DNA of 38,014 bases from Companilactobacillus nodensis DSM 19682 = JCM 14932 = NBRC 107160 (GCF_000615905.1 NZ_BAMN01000023.1:1-38014); one strand, 5' to 3'; counted from the first letter of the stretch, positions 1-9,002 are shown. A program made the numbers and translations. Notes: a model not told the origin generated them from the sequence alone.

Positions 1-168
1 GTTTTAGAAGTACGTCATTTCATGTAGTTAAGAACCTATCTATTCTCGAAAGAATGGGATTAGTCAGTTTTAGAAGTACGTCATTTCATGTAGTTAAGAA
101 CCAACTATATATTTAGGATAGTTGACCACTAAGTTTTAGAAGTACGTTATTTCATGTAGTTAAGAACC
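1..168 (+). CRISPR. Leader-distal end of a type II-A-like CRISPR array
   Basis: Three 36-bp direct repeats lie at 1-36, 67-102 and 133-168, separated by two unrelated 30-bp spacers (37-66 and 103-132). The first two repeats are identical. The last has one C-to-T change (ACGTCATT to ACGTTATT), typical of the oldest, leader-distal repeat. The repeat begins GTTTTAGA and ends GAACC. A 36-bp repeat starting GTTTTAGA with 30-bp spacers is the usual form of type II-A (Cas9) arrays in lactobacilli. Transcription would therefore run left to right, with leader, cas genes and tracrRNA outside the window to the left. The array is cut by the window edge, so its full length is unknown. No cas gene and no anti-repeat were seen in the window. 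Confidence 0.93.
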
Positions 169-169
169 T

Positions 170-205
170 AAAAGCCATCCAACACAAAAGTTGAATGGCT
201 TTTTT
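170..205 (+). terminator. Terminator after the CRISPR array
   Basis: An inverted repeat (AAAAGCCATCCAAC and GTTGAATGGCTTTT, one mismatch) with a short A-rich loop is followed by a T run. It begins two bases after the last CRISPR repeat, so it probably ends the pre-crRNA. Confidence 0.75.
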
Positions 206-218
206 CATCCCCAAACAC

Positions 219-248
219 AAAAAAAGCCCAACCAAAAATCGGTCAGGC
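219..248 (-). terminator. Terminator of the alpha/beta hydrolase-like gene
   Basis: Read on the minus strand, GCCTGACC and GGTTGGGC pair with two G-U wobbles around a 7-nt loop and are followed by a T run. It lies just downstream of the minus-strand gene ending at 265 and faces the CRISPR terminator. Confidence 0.75.
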
Positions 249-264
249 ATCCCTATTAAAAAAT

Positions 265-1113
265 TTACATATCAACCTTAATAACATCTTCAACACTATC
301 ATCAAAATCAATAATCATGTTAGCAACCTCTTCAGGTCTCTCGATCATTCCGACATGACCTGCACCCTTCAAGTCTTTAATCGTAAGATGTGGCACACGT
401 CCGATGGTTGCTTTGGCGTCTTTAATACCAGCCTCAGTTAGAATCTGATCATCGTCAGAGAAGATAGCTAGTGTAGCAAATCCTGTCGCACGAAGACGTT
501 TGTTCATAGCTTTGTCTTCCAAATAATCATCTGCCATTTTACTTAACTTCTTGGCAGTCTTACGATCAACAGCATTCGCAGCATCATTGATAACGTTAGG
601 GTTCTTCAGCTTCGAAGTATCGAAGTTCTTGGCAAAATACAAGCTAGACTTAACTGGTGACTTAGCCATTCGACCCAATAATGGAATAGCCGCAAACGAC
701 GAATGAGCGTCCATATCAGCGTACTTGGCATTTGCCGGTGTATTAAGCATGATCAATTTAGAAACGCTAAAATCACGCACTTCTGCCACTCTATTGGCAA
801 TCAAGCCCCCGATACCATATCCAAACAGGATCATGTTATCAGTTATACGAAGTCTGGCAATTCCCTCAAGGATTGCCCAGGCTTGCAAGTCCATATCGTA
901 TTCACCGCTATCAGATTTACTAGACTTTCCTTGTCCTAATAAATCAATCGAGACAACGGTGTATTTTTTTTGTAGATAAGGTGTTATCTCGTCATAATAG
1001 TCAACAGATCCATTAATTCCAGGGATCAACACGATAACTTTTTTATCACTTTCGAGGTCGCCGGCAACTTTGATATTTACCTTACCTCTGGTTACTTCAT
1101 ATATTTTTTCCAA
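265..1113 (-). CDS. Alpha/beta-hydrolase fold protein, nucleophile Ser replaced by Gly
   Basis: The 282-residue protein has the layout of a small alpha/beta hydrolase: an oxyanion-side segment VLIPGINGS near residue 28, a nucleophile elbow near residue 98, a lid-like insert, an acid motif FSDDDQ and a final AGHVGMIERPEEV with the usual catalytic His. The elbow reads GYGIGG where the family has G-x-S-x-G, so the expected Ser codon is GGT (Gly). The acid and the His are kept. Either the protein is not a hydrolase of this type any more, or the base is an error (AGT to GGT is one transition). The start is TTG with an AGAGG ribosome site about 9 nt upstream. No signal peptide is seen, so it is probably cytoplasmic. 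It is transcribed divergently from nagB. The substrate is unknown. Confidence 0.8.
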   Translation of the reverse strand: MEKIYEVTRGKVNIKVAGDLESDKKVIVLIPGINGSVDYYDEITPYLQKKYTVVSIDLLGQGKSSKSDSGEYDMDLQAWAILEGIARLRITDNMILFGYGIGGLIANRVAEVRDFSVSKLIMLNTPANAKYADMDAHSSFAAIPLLGRMAKSPVKSSLYFAKNFDTSKLKNPNVINDAANAVDRKTAKKLSKMADDYLEDKAMNKRLRATGFATLAIFSDDDQILTEAGIKDAKATIGRVPHLTIKDLKGAGHVGMIERPEEVANMIIDFDDSVEDVIKVDM

Positions 1114-1223
1114 ATTTTAAGCCTCTTTAATTTTTCTCACTCTCAAAATATACCGAAAATCCGACAACTTTGCATTGTTTATGCTAAACTTTCTGATTTT
1201 TTTCATAATCTAGTCGTTTTTAA

Positions 1224-1265
1224 TTGACTTTTAGCTGAAAAAACGTTAAATTGGACTAGACCAGA
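1224..1265 (+). promoter_or_regulatory. nagB promoter with a GntR (NagR/YvoA/DasR-like) operator
   Basis: A -35 TTGACT at 1224-1229 and an A/T-rich -10 (TTAAAT) at 1246-1251 precede nagB. Immediately downstream, 1250-1265 reads ATTGGACTAGACCAGA. This is a near-palindrome (TGG-A-CTAG-A-CCA) resembling operators of the NagR/YvoA/DasR branch of GntR regulators, which repress amino-sugar genes. The position just after the -10 suits repression. The regulator gene is not in the window. Confidence 0.6.
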
Positions 1266-1289
1266 CAAAGAGATGGGAGATTATAAATT

Positions 1290-1991
1290 ATGAATATTAT
1301 TAAAGTTAAAGATCAAGATTTAGGTGGTAAGGAAGCCTTCAATATTATCGCTACTGCAATCAAGAATGGTGCCAAGGTCTTGGGCTTGGCAACTGGTAGC
1401 AGCCCTATCACTATGTACAATGAAATGACAAATAGCGACATTGATTTTTCAAACATGACATCAGTTAACTTGGATGAATACGTTGGTCTAAAAGCCGACA
1501 ACGACCAAAGTTACCACTACTTCATGAATGAACACTTATTCAGCAAGAAACCTTTCAAGAATTCATACGTTCCCGATGGTTCAAATCCCGACGCTGCAGC
1601 TGCAACTTCAGAATATGACAAGATCATCGCTGACAATCCTATCGACGTTCAAGTATTAGGTATTGGTAGAAATGGTCACATTGGCTTCAACGAACCAGGT
1701 TCACCACTTGATGGTAAGACAAGTAAAGTTGCTCTTACAGAATCAACTATCGAAGCTAACAAGCGTTTCTTCGACGACGAAAAAGACGTTCCACGTTACG
1801 CTTATTCAATGGGTATCGGCTCAATCATGAAAGCTAAGAAGATTATCTTAGTTGCTTACGGTGAGAACAAAGCTGACGCCATTGCTAAGACAGTTAACGG
1901 ACCTGTTACAGAAGATGTTCCTGCAAGTGCATTGCAAAATCACCCTGATGTAACATTGATCCTTGACGACGCTGCTGCATCAAAACTTTAA
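1290..1991 (+). CDS. nagB: Glucosamine-6-phosphate deaminase
   Basis: The enzyme converts glucosamine-6-phosphate to fructose-6-phosphate and ammonia, feeding amino sugars into glycolysis in the cytoplasm. The 233-residue length is that of the short Firmicute NagB. Visible motifs are the phosphate loop GLATGSSP (residues 32-39), VNLDEYVGL with the catalytic acid (59-67) and [14 protein letters not shown] (124-137), which carries the active-site His. A GGGAG ribosome site precedes the ATG. It is a single-gene unit, with its own promoter and operator upstream and a hairpin terminator downstream. It is oriented toward the origin, opposite to most genes on this side. No nagA lies next to it. Confidence 0.96.
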   Translation: MNIIKVKDQDLGGKEAFNIIATAIKNGAKVLGLATGSSPITMYNEMTNSDIDFSNMTSVNLDEYVGLKADNDQSYHYFMNEHLFSKKPFKNSYVPDGSNPDAAAATSEYDKIIADNPIDVQVLGIGRNGHIGFNEPGSPLDGKTSKVALTESTIEANKRFFDDEKDVPRYAYSMGIGSIMKAKKIILVAYGENKADAIAKTVNGPVTEDVPASALQNHPDVTLILDDAAASKL

Positions 1992-2013
1992 AATTAAAAT
2001 TTTAATCAATTAT

Positions 2014-2061
2014 AAATAGCTTTTTGGAATAATTATTTTTTATTTCAAAAGGCTATTTTTT
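2014..2061 (+). terminator. Terminator of nagB
   Basis: AAATAGCTTTTTG and CAAAAGGCTATTT form a long imperfect stem around an A/T-rich loop, followed by T residues, 23 nt after the nagB stop codon. Confidence 0.75.
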
Positions 2062-2115
2062 ATTGACATCAATGTTGATCAGCCCGTAGTCTGTATAGGT
2101 CATAGAGGAGAAATT

Positions 2116-3486
2116 ATGCTAAAAAAATATTCAAAAAGGCAGACTATAAGCAATACATTGCCGATGACTCACACTTTTCAAAAACTCTGACTAAGAATAA
2201 TTTGATTGCCATGGGGATCGGTTCAATTATTGGAACCGGAATTTTCATCCTACCTGGTATTGTTGCCTATTCAACTTCTGGTCCAGCAATTACCGTTTCA
2301 TTTATTTTGGCAGCAGTTGTCTGTGTCCTAGCTGCGATGTGTTTCGCAGAATTAGCCTCAACTTTTCCAGTCGCTGGAAGTACTTATTCATATGGGAGTA
2401 TTATCTTCGGACAGTTTCCTGGTTGGATCGTTGGTTGGGCACTCTGCCTGGAATATATTTTGGGCGTTGCGGCGGTTTCGTCTGGGTTCTCAGCGTATTT
2501 TGTCAGTATGTTTAATAACTTCGGAATTCATTTACCACATGGACTGACCGGCCCATTTATCCCGTCTGAGAACTTACATCAACTTACCATCAATCATTGT
2601 CTTAGTGTTGATCTACTTCCTATTGCGGCGTGGTGTCCAATCATCAGCACATATGAATACGATTGTGGTATTTATCAAGTTGGCGGTCATCATTGCCTTT
2701 ATTATCATTGGTTTGTTCTACATTAAGCCAACCAATTACCATCCCTATTTCCCGATGGGTGGCATGGGAGTAGTTAAAGGAGCGGCACTAGTTTTCTTTG
2801 CTTACTTAGGTTTTGACGTCATTCCTTCATCTGCCCCTGAAGTCAAAGATCCACAAAAAAATATTCCTGCTGGAATAATGATTTCATTAGCCATCTGCGC
2901 TGCCTTATATTTGATCATGGCCGCAGTCCTAACTGGAATGATCAATTATACTAAATTAAACGTTGCTGACCCGGTAGTTTTTGCACTCAAAGAAGTCGGT
3001 CTTAGCAAGATAACCTTTTTAATCAGTATCGGGGCTTTAGCTGGCATGTTCACCATGATGCTCAATACTATCTATGGTGGCTCTCGACTAGTCTATGCGT
3101 TAGGCCGTGACAAATTAATTCCTGAAGCCTTCGGAAAATTAGATAAAAAATCTAAGATGCCTATGACTTCGCTGAATGCTATCACAGTTTTGGCAGTTCT
3201 ATTAGGTGGTTTCGTTTCAATGAAAGAATTAACCAGTCTAGTAAATATCGGAACGCTATTATCGTTCGTTTTTGTATCGATCGGTGTCATCAAGTTACGA
3301 CGTCGGACCGATGTCCCAGAGAGTGGTTTCAAAGTACCATTTTATCCATGGTTCCCTGCTCTATCTGCCGGACTTTGTATTTTATTAATGACACAAGTCA
3401 GTATCAATTCCTGGATTGCATCAATCGGTTGGTTTGCCATCGGCATCGTAATCTATTTTGTCTATGGATATCAAAAGGCTGAATGA
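2116..3486 (+). pseudogene. Cationic amino-acid transporter-like APC permease, two frame breaks as sequenced
   Basis: Joined across two breaks this gives a full-length permease of about 457 residues with about 12 membrane segments and the APC signature GIGSIIGTGIFILPG. It resembles the YfnA/CAT branch of amino-acid transporters. The ATG at 2116 follows AGAGGAG. The first break is the A run at 2121-2127: seven A, where eight would give MLKKIFKKADYKQYIADD. The second is near 2570, where GAGAACT would read GAG-GGA-ACT (SEGTYINLPS) if two G were restored. Both are homopolymer contractions, and the rest of the sequence shows no decay. It may well be intact in the organism. The substrate is unknown, and a 12-bp-stem terminator follows. 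Confidence 0.85.
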
Positions 3487-3493
3487 CAGTATT

Positions 3494-3530
3494 AATCCCA
3501 AATCGATTTTCGATTTGGGATTTTTATTTT
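3494..3530 (+). terminator. Terminator after the permease
   Basis: A perfect 12-bp stem (AATCCCAAATCG and CGATTTGGGATT) with a 5-nt loop is followed by a T-rich run. Confidence 0.88.
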
Positions 3531-3536
3531 TATCCA

Positions 3537-3564
3537 AATTGTTTCATGTGTAACATATGGTATA
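3537..3564. repeat. 28-bp repeat copy 1, parS-like core
   Basis: This copy matches 26 of 28 positions with 4593-4620. Its core TGTTTCATGTGTAACA (3540-3555) differs from the perfect parS in this window (20369-20384) at two positions. It lies between the permease terminator and the 3' end of the oxidoreductase gene. Function is not established: it may be a degenerate ParB site or a duplicated intergenic segment. Confidence 0.6.
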
Positions 3565-3603
3565 AAAAACATCTGTTCTCACTAGATATAGTGATTGATA
3601 CTT

Positions 3604-4506
3604 TTAAAGCGTATTTAGTAAATCGGTGCAGACTTTGTGACTCAAAATAGCGGATTCTGGACTAACGGGATTTGGGCCATCCGTAGTCACCGCTGTTAAG
3701 AATTTGACGATCAATGGTTCAAATCCACGCGTAATCAAATTACGCTCCCAATCTGGTCGAGAAACTTGTTGGGTCACTCCAGTTTGATATTTATTAAGTA
3801 AATTCAGGTTGGTAACTTCAGCACGCTCAGTTGATCCTTGAACAGTAGATTTTTCCAAATTAATTCCACCTACTAAACTAGTCGTTATTTGAACTTGTTC
3901 ATGTTCTGACGATAATGTGACGTAGCCTTGTTCAAGATTATCGTCTTTAGTGACCAAATGATTAGCAACCTTTTGGATAGGTTCATCCATCAAGTACAAT
4001 GCTGTATCGACAGAATGGATCATCAAATCAAAGATGGCAAATTTAACTGGTTGCGGTGAATTCTCACGGATTTTTTCCGACATGATCAAACGCTTGTCAG
4101 CAATCTTTTTTAATTCCTGATTAAATGGTGCAAAGCGACGATTGAAACCGCAGGTTAGCATTAGATTATTCGTATCTGCTAATTTGTACAGTTCTTCCAC
4201 TACCTGTAAATCCTCAGAAACTGGCTTGTCGACATATACATTGATACCAGCGTTCAATAATTGTTTGATAACATTCTCATGTGTACTAGTTGGAGTATGG
4301 ACAAAAACTGCCAGAGGCTTCTCGGCAATCAACTGATCTAGAGTTTGATGAAGATGAGTAAACCCATATTTTGCAGCCAATTTTTGACCCTTTTCTACAT
4401 TTCTAGTCGTCAAATGCCATTCATATTTATCTTGTAAGCTAGCCATTACTGGCAAATAAGCTTTTTGTGCGATATTTCCTAATCCGATTACACCTATTTT
4501 TTCCAT
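3604..4506 (-). CDS. Gfo/Idh/MocA-family NAD(P)-dependent oxidoreductase
   Basis: The 300-residue protein starts with a Rossmann dinucleotide fold, GVIGLGNIAQKAYLP (residues 5-19). The family motif follows as DKPVSED, the equivalent of EKP, whose Lys is the usual catalytic residue. FDLMIHSVDTALYL then provides the His and Asp typical of the substrate site. The length is at the short end for the family. Members oxidise or reduce sugars, inositols and related compounds, and the substrate cannot be read from the sequence. The gene appears monocistronic, with 300 bp of gene-free DNA upstream. Copies of a 28-bp repeat lie on both sides of it, which may mark an inserted segment. Confidence 0.9.
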   Translation of the reverse strand: MEKIGVIGLGNIAQKAYLPVMASLQDKYEWHLTTRNVEKGQKLAAKYGFTHLHQTLDQLIAEKPLAVFVHTPTSTHENVIKQLLNAGINVYVDKPVSEDLQVVEELYKLADTNNLMLTCGFNRRFAPFNQELKKIADKRLIMSEKIRENSPQPVKFAIFDLMIHSVDTALYLMDEPIQKVANHLVTKDDNLEQGYVTLSSEHEQVQITTSLVGGINLEKSTVQGSTERAEVTNLNLLNKYQTGVTQQVSRPDWERNLITRGFEPLIVKFLTAVTTDGPNPVSPESAILSHKVCTDLLNTL

Positions 4507-4806
4507 TGCTAGACCTCGACTTTCTTAAATAGTGTAGCAAATTTCTGTCATCGCTTACAGTCAAAATGCCTAAAGACCAGCTTCGAACAGTCAATTGTTT
4601 CATGTGGAACATGTGGTATATGAATATTTTTTTATAACTATATGTTGTGTATGTATAGGAAGTATATAAAAAAGAATGTATCAAATCGCTTTCTGAAATA
4701 CGAAACAATTTAATCCATTCTTTTGTAATAAGTTTCTGAAACAAATAACGGTAAAGCTGAAAATAGATGAAAATATAAGTATAACTTATTTGTCGCAATC
4801 CCTCTG
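4507..4806. other. 300-bp intergenic stretch with no credible gene
   Basis: It lies between two minus-strand genes. An open frame of 119 codons crosses it but has low-complexity Tyr/Phe/Ile composition and overlaps the oxidoreductase start, so I do not accept it. The only notable content is the 28-bp repeat at 4593-4620. No clear terminator for the gene at 4807-5154 was found. Confidence 0.6.
4593..4620. repeat. 28-bp repeat copy 2, parS-like core
   Basis: Same orientation as the copy at 3537-3564, with two differences. Its core TGTTTCATGTGGAACA (4596-4611) is two substitutions from the perfect parS at 20369-20384. It sits upstream of the oxidoreductase gene, about 6.5 kb left of dnaA, within the range where Firmicute ParB sites are found. 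Confidence 0.6.
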
Positions 4807-5154
4807 TTATTGTAGCTTCTCTTTTAATTCTGATTTTCTAAACTTCACGATTTTCCGAATCAAGTTTTCAGGCAGTTCTTGATCATATGGAAATTGAATG
4901 GCACCTTTGGAAGTTTTGTATACTTTTAATTCATCCGTAAATTTTGCAATTGGACTGGGCGTTGGATAAAAACCTAAGTGATTCTTAAATCCAGCAAAGT
5001 GAACAATATTTTCATCCGCATAAAAGGTTGGCATCCCATAAGACATTTTTTCGGTAGTACCAGGCAATTCATCCTTCAAGATTCGGTACATTTCACTCAA
5101 CTTAGCTTGTTGCTCTTCTGGGGCTGATTTAATGTAATCTTCGATTAAAGTCAT
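4807..5154 (-). CDS. DUF1801 (YdhG/frataxin-like fold) protein
   Basis: This 115-residue cytoplasmic protein shows the typical DUF1801 pattern: an N-terminal helix (TLIEDYIKSAPEEQQAKLSE), then PGTTEKMSYGMPTFY, FAGFKNHLGFYPTP and a C-terminal KGAIQFPYDQELPENLIRKI. Family members have a frataxin-like fold, and B. subtilis YdhG has been discussed as an iron chaperone. The biochemical role in lactobacilli is not established. The start ATG follows AGGTAG. It is 35 bp downstream of the small membrane-protein gene on the same strand, so the two are probably co-transcribed. Confidence 0.85.
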   Translation of the reverse strand: MTLIEDYIKSAPEEQQAKLSEMYRILKDELPGTTEKMSYGMPTFYADENIVHFAGFKNHLGFYPTPSPIAKFTDELKVYKTSKGAIQFPYDQELPENLIRKIVKFRKSELKEKLQ

Positions 5155-5189
5155 GATTTCTACCTCAATGCTTTTACACTGATTATAAC

Positions 5190-5486
5190 CTAAGCTTCCG
5201 GAACTAAATACACCAAATAAGAAGTTGAAATCACTATCAATAATGAATAAATCGAGCCCAAATACATATACGATCTGCGCTTAACTATGATACCAACCAA
5301 GAATAAGATGATTCCCATAAAAAATGTCGCTAATAAGAGTAATCCCCAACCTTGTACAATTGTCGGCACAATTATTAGTAGCGACATAACTAGTGAAACT
5401 AAAAATTTTAACTGATATTCTTCTCTAGCCAGTAGATACACAATAAATACTTGCGAAAATAAAATAAATCCCATCAAAAAAATCAT
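5190..5486 (-). CDS. Small membrane protein with four predicted helices, unknown function
   Basis: The protein is 98 residues if started at the ATG at 5486, which has AGAGG 8 nt upstream. An upstream GTG (5504) and ATG (5492) are in frame but poorly placed relative to that site. Nearly all of the chain is hydrophobic and falls into four segments: residues 1-20, 27-47, 48-70 around a WGLLLLATFFMGIILF stretch, and 75-96. A short basic loop, VKRRS, lies before the last segment. I do not recognise the family. It has its own promoter with a palindrome over the -35 region and runs into the DUF1801 gene. Confidence 0.7.
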   Translation of the reverse strand: MIFLMGFILFSQVFIVYLLAREEYQLKFLVSLVMSLLIIVPTIVQGWGLLLLATFFMGIILFLVGIIVKRRSYMYLGSIYSLLIVISTSYLVYLVPEA

Positions 5487-5519
5487 TAACATCACCTCTT
5501 GCACTCAATTTACAAAATA

Positions 5520-5549
5520 AATATATTTTTACAGTATGTTTACTGTAAA
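5520..5549 (-). promoter_or_regulatory. Promoter of the small membrane-protein gene, overlapped by a perfect palindrome
   Basis: On the minus strand a -35 TTTACA (5549-5544), an 18-bp spacer and a -10 TATATT (5525-5520) precede the gene at 5486. The palindrome TTACAGTA-N4-TACTGTAA (5529-5548) covers the -35 and spacer, a typical repressor-operator arrangement. A further half-like TGTAAA lies alongside. The regulator is unknown. Confidence 0.5.
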
Positions 5550-5555
5550 TTTTCT

Positions 5556-5588
5556 GTAAAAAAATAGCCTAGTCCGAAGACTAAACTA
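5556..5588 (-). terminator. Terminator of mnmG
   Basis: On the minus strand TAGTTTAGTC-TTCG-GACTAGGCTA forms a 10-bp stem (two G-U pairs) with a TTCG tetraloop, followed by a T run. It lies 10 nt after the mnmG stop codon. Confidence 0.9.
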
Positions 5589-5598
5589 TCACACATAA

Positions 5599-7503
5599 TT
5601 ATTCTGATACTTTAGCAATTCTTCCTTGTTCAATATAAACACTCAAAATTCCGATATCAGCTGGATTAACACCACTGATACGACTTGCTTGAGCAATTGT
5701 CTCAGGATTGATCTTGCTTAACTTTTGAACAGCCTCAGTAGCTAGTGAAGGCACCTTTGTATAATCGATACGGTCAGGGATCTTCTTAGATTCCATCTTC
5801 TTCAAACGTTCGATTTTCAATTGTTCCTTCTTAATATAACCAGCATACTTGATGGCAATTTCAACTTGTTCTTTAACACGACGATCAACTGGACCTTCTT
5901 CTGGTTCACCGATCATGTCGATAATATCTTCATAGTGAACTTCTGGACGTCTCAATAAATGATCAGCTAAGATGCCATCTTTCAAACCCTTCAAGTTATG
6001 GCTTGTTAAGAATGGTTCTGCCATCTTAGGTGTCACCATTTTACGGCTTAGACGCTTTAATTCTTTTTCTGTAGCGTTACGTTTGTCATTAAACTTGGCA
6101 TAACGGTCATCACTGATCAGTCCCAATTCATAACCCTTATCTGTCAATCGTAGATCTGCGTTATCATGGCGCAAAATCAAACGATATTCAGCACGACTTG
6201 TCAATAATCTATATGGTTCATTAGTTCCCTTTGTAACTAGGTCATCGATCAAAACGCCGATATAAGCTTCATCCCTATGCAAAATAAATGGATCTTTATT
6301 TTGTGCACGCAATGCCGCATTGATACCTGCCATCAAACCTTGTCCAGCAGCTTCTTCATATCCAGAAGTACCGTTCATTTGACCAGCTGTGAAGAGGTTC
6401 TTAACAACCTTTGTTTCAAGATTTAACTTCAATTGCCAAGGTTCGATAACGTCATATTCAATGGCATATCCAGGACGCATCAACTTAGCATGTTCCAATC
6501 CAGCAACTGAATGCAACATCTTCAATTGGATTTCCTCAGGCATCGATGTTGAGAAATCACCAACGTAATATTCTTCAGTATCCTTACCTTCTGGCTCTAA
6601 GAAGATTTGGTGGCGTGGCTTGTCAGCGAAACGCACAATCTTATCTTCAATCGATGGACAATATCTTGGTCCAACACCCTTGATAACACCAGAGAACATT
6701 GGTGCTCGGCTGAGGTTCTCACGGATGATCGAATGTGTTGTGGCATTAGTATAAGTCATCCAACATGACAATTGATCTTTTAAATATTGTGAATCAGGTG
6801 TCTCAAATGAGAAGTGATTTGGTTCTTTATCGCCTGGTTGCTCTTCTGTCTTGTCGAAGTCGATCGTTGACTTATTGACACGTGGTGGTGTACCAGTCTT
6901 GAAACGAGTTAGCTTAAATCCATGGCTCTCAAGGTCTTCTGACAACTTGATTGATGGAATACTATTATTAGGACCTGATGAATAAGTCAATTCACCGATG
7001 ATGATCTTACCACGTGATGATGTACCAGCTGTTAGAACAACTGACTTGGCATGGTATCTAGCACCAGTAGCTGTAACGACACCCTTGCAGACGCCATCTT
7101 CAACGATCAATTTTTCAACGATTCCTTGACGAAGAGTTAGATTAGGTTCATCTTCCAAAACTTCCTTCATCATACGATGATACATATTCTTATCAGCCTG
7201 GGCACGTAAGGCACGAACAGCAGGACCCTTACCAGTATTCAACATACGCATCTGAATATAAGTCTTGTCGATATTCTTACCCATCTCACCACCGAGAGCA
7301 TCGATCTCTCTGACAACGATTCCCTTAGCTGGTCCACCAACTGAAGGGTTACATGGCATAAATGCTACCATGTCCAAATTAATCGTTACTAAGAGTGTTT
7401 TTTGACCCATACGGGCACTTGCTAGTGCAGCCTCAGAACCGGCATGTCCAGCTCCTACAACGACGACATCATAATTCTCTGAATCAAATTCCTTTACTTG
7501 CAT
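5599..7503 (-). CDS. mnmG: tRNA uridine-5-carboxymethylaminomethyl modification enzyme MnmG
   Basis: The FAD-dependent partner of MnmE adds the (carboxymethyl)aminomethyl group to the wobble uridine 34 of several tRNAs. The 634-residue length is normal. [17 protein letters not shown] (about 14-30) is the FAD Rossmann motif. [12 protein letters not shown] (about 50-61) is a family signature containing a conserved Cys. The [20 protein letters not shown] segment and the helical C-terminal tRNA-binding part are present. The start ATG follows AGGTGA, and mnmE ends 15 nt upstream, so the two form an operon. In B. subtilis rsmG, noc and parAB follow here. None is present, and a strong terminator ends the operon. 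Confidence 0.98.
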   Translation of the reverse strand: MQVKEFDSENYDVVVVGAGHAGSEAALASARMGQKTLLVTINLDMVAFMPCNPSVGGPAKGIVVREIDALGGEMGKNIDKTYIQMRMLNTGKGPAVRALRAQADKNMYHRMMKEVLEDEPNLTLRQGIVEKLIVEDGVCKGVVTATGARYHAKSVVLTAGTSSRGKIIIGELTYSSGPNNSIPSIKLSEDLESHGFKLTRFKTGTPPRVNKSTIDFDKTEEQPGDKEPNHFSFETPDSQYLKDQLSCWMTYTNATTHSIIRENLSRAPMFSGVIKGVGPRYCPSIEDKIVRFADKPRHQIFLEPEGKDTEEYYVGDFSTSMPEEIQLKMLHSVAGLEHAKLMRPGYAIEYDVIEPWQLKLNLETKVVKNLFTAGQMNGTSGYEEAAGQGLMAGINAALRAQNKDPFILHRDEAYIGVLIDDLVTKGTNEPYRLLTSRAEYRLILRHDNADLRLTDKGYELGLISDDRYAKFNDKRNATEKELKRLSRKMVTPKMAEPFLTSHNLKGLKDGILADHLLRRPEVHYEDIIDMIGEPEEGPVDRRVKEQVEIAIKYAGYIKKEQLKIERLKKMESKKIPDRIDYTKVPSLATEAVQKLSKINPETIAQASRISGVNPADIGILSVYIEQGRIAKVSE

Positions 7504-7518
7504 TTTTTCACCTGTTTT

Positions 7519-8904
7519 CTATTTTCCTAAGCAGAATTGTGAGAATAGTTGTGTTATCAACTCATCTGGATAACTCTCACCTGTTATTTCACCCAATGTA
7601 TCCCAACATGAAGTCATGTCGATCTGAACCAAATCAATTGGCATTCCAGCTTCAATACCTGAAATAACATCATTGAGGTTTTCTTTGGCCTGACGCAACA
7701 AACCAGCTTGACGTGCGCTAGTGATGATCACATCAGTACTGCTATCTTCAATACCAGCATTAAATATCTTACCGATAGTTGCTTTGATCGTATCGATACC
7801 GTCATTCTTAATGGCTGAAGTGACGAGGATAATGTCGTCATCCTTCAATTGTTCAACATCATTAGGCGTTATAACGGGTACCAGATCATTCTTATTGAAG
7901 ATAATAATCCGGCGCTTGTCTTTGGTAGCATCTAATAATTCAATATCGTCGTCTTCAAGTTTGCGACTAGAATCCAAAACCAAAATAACTAGATCTGCAT
8001 CGCTCAAAGCTTTAAGTGAACGCTCAACACCGATTTTTTCGACTTTATCTTCAGTGTCACGAACACCGGCAGTATCGATCAATTTCAATGGCACACCGTC
8101 AATATTGACATATTGTTCAACCACATCACGGGTCGTACCAGCAACATCAGTCACGATAGCCTTATCTTCATCCAGCAGACGATTCAAGAGACTAGACTTA
8201 CCAACATTAGGTTTACCAACGATGGCCGTAGCTAATCCATGTTGTAAAATCTCACCAGAATCGGCCGTCTTGAGCAAACTATCGATGTTTGTACCGACCA
8301 ATTTAGCCTTCTCTAGCAGCATCTTCGTCGTCATTTGTTCTGTATCATATTCGGGATAATCAATATTAACTTCAACCTGAGCCAGCGCATCGAGGATTTC
8401 TTGACGTAAATTTGAAATTAAATGATTCAAGTTACCATCTAGTTGGTTAACCGCCACTTGCATAGCTTTGTCAGTCTTAGCACGGATCAGATCCATGACA
8501 GATTCAGCTTCAGTTAAGTCGATTCGGCCATTTAAGAAGGCCCGCTTAGTGAATTCACCAGGTTCAGCCATTCTAGCTCCAGCACCGATCAATAACTGCA
8601 AGACTTTGTTAGTTGGAACGATTCCACCGTGAGTATTGATCTCGACGACGTCTTCTCTAGTAAAGGTCTTTGGAGCTCGCATAACGGATACCATAACCTC
8701 ATCAACTAAGCTGTTATCAGTTGGATCATAGATATGACCATAGTTGATCGTATGTGTGGGAACTTTGGCAAGATCTTTGCCTTTATAAATTTTTTGTGCG
8801 ATTTCGACCGCTTGATCTCCAGAAACACGAACGATTGAAATGCCACCTTCCCCGGGTGGGGTTGAGATAGCTGCAATAGTGTCATATTCAGTTACTGTTG
8901 CCAT
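7519..8904 (-). CDS. mnmE: tRNA modification GTPase MnmE
   Basis: MnmE works with MnmG on wobble-uridine modification, supplying the folate-bound one-carbon unit and GTPase-driven conformational change. I place the start at the ATG at 8904 ([12 protein letters not shown]), which has AAGGAG upstream. A longer reading to 9027 would run through the untranslated leader. This gives 461 residues, the usual size. The N-terminal folate domain is followed by a helical domain containing the G domain: GKPNVGKSS (G1, about 229), GTTRD (G2), DTAG (G3) and NKND (G4). The C-terminal motif is FCLGK, where the family usually has FCIGK, and carries the catalytic Cys. A terminator separates it from yidC. Confidence 0.97.
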   Translation of the reverse strand: MATVTEYDTIAAISTPPGEGGISIVRVSGDQAVEIAQKIYKGKDLAKVPTHTINYGHIYDPTDNSLVDEVMVSVMRAPKTFTREDVVEINTHGGIVPTNKVLQLLIGAGARMAEPGEFTKRAFLNGRIDLTEAESVMDLIRAKTDKAMQVAVNQLDGNLNHLISNLRQEILDALAQVEVNIDYPEYDTEQMTTKMLLEKAKLVGTNIDSLLKTADSGEILQHGLATAIVGKPNVGKSSLLNRLLDEDKAIVTDVAGTTRDVVEQYVNIDGVPLKLIDTAGVRDTEDKVEKIGVERSLKALSDADLVILVLDSSRKLEDDDIELLDATKDKRRIIIFNKNDLVPVITPNDVEQLKDDDIILVTSAIKNDGIDTIKATIGKIFNAGIEDSSTDVIITSARQAGLLRQAKENLNDVISGIEAGMPIDLVQIDMTSCWDTLGEITGESYPDELITQLFSQFCLGK

Positions 8905-8963
8905 TTTGATCTCCTTTGGTTGTTTTAATTTATTATTATTTTTTACGTTTTTTGAAACGAGCT

Positions 8964-8985
8964 GCGGAAGACAGATTTCCTCCGC
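8964..8985 (-). other. Hairpin in the mnmE leader
   Basis: GCGGAGGA and TCTTCCGC (minus-strand reading) pair over 8 bp with one G-U, around a 6-nt loop. No T run follows on the minus strand, so it is not an obvious terminator. It sits 60-80 nt upstream of the mnmE start. Function unknown. Confidence 0.4.
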
Positions 8986-9002
8986 TCTCTGTTTTAAGGC
9001 AC

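Noticed and set aside
4439-4798. 119-codon minus-strand open frame in the 300-bp gap
   Set aside because: Low-complexity Tyr/Phe/Ile composition, overlap with the oxidoreductase start and no ribosome site; likely a chance frame in A/T-rich DNA.
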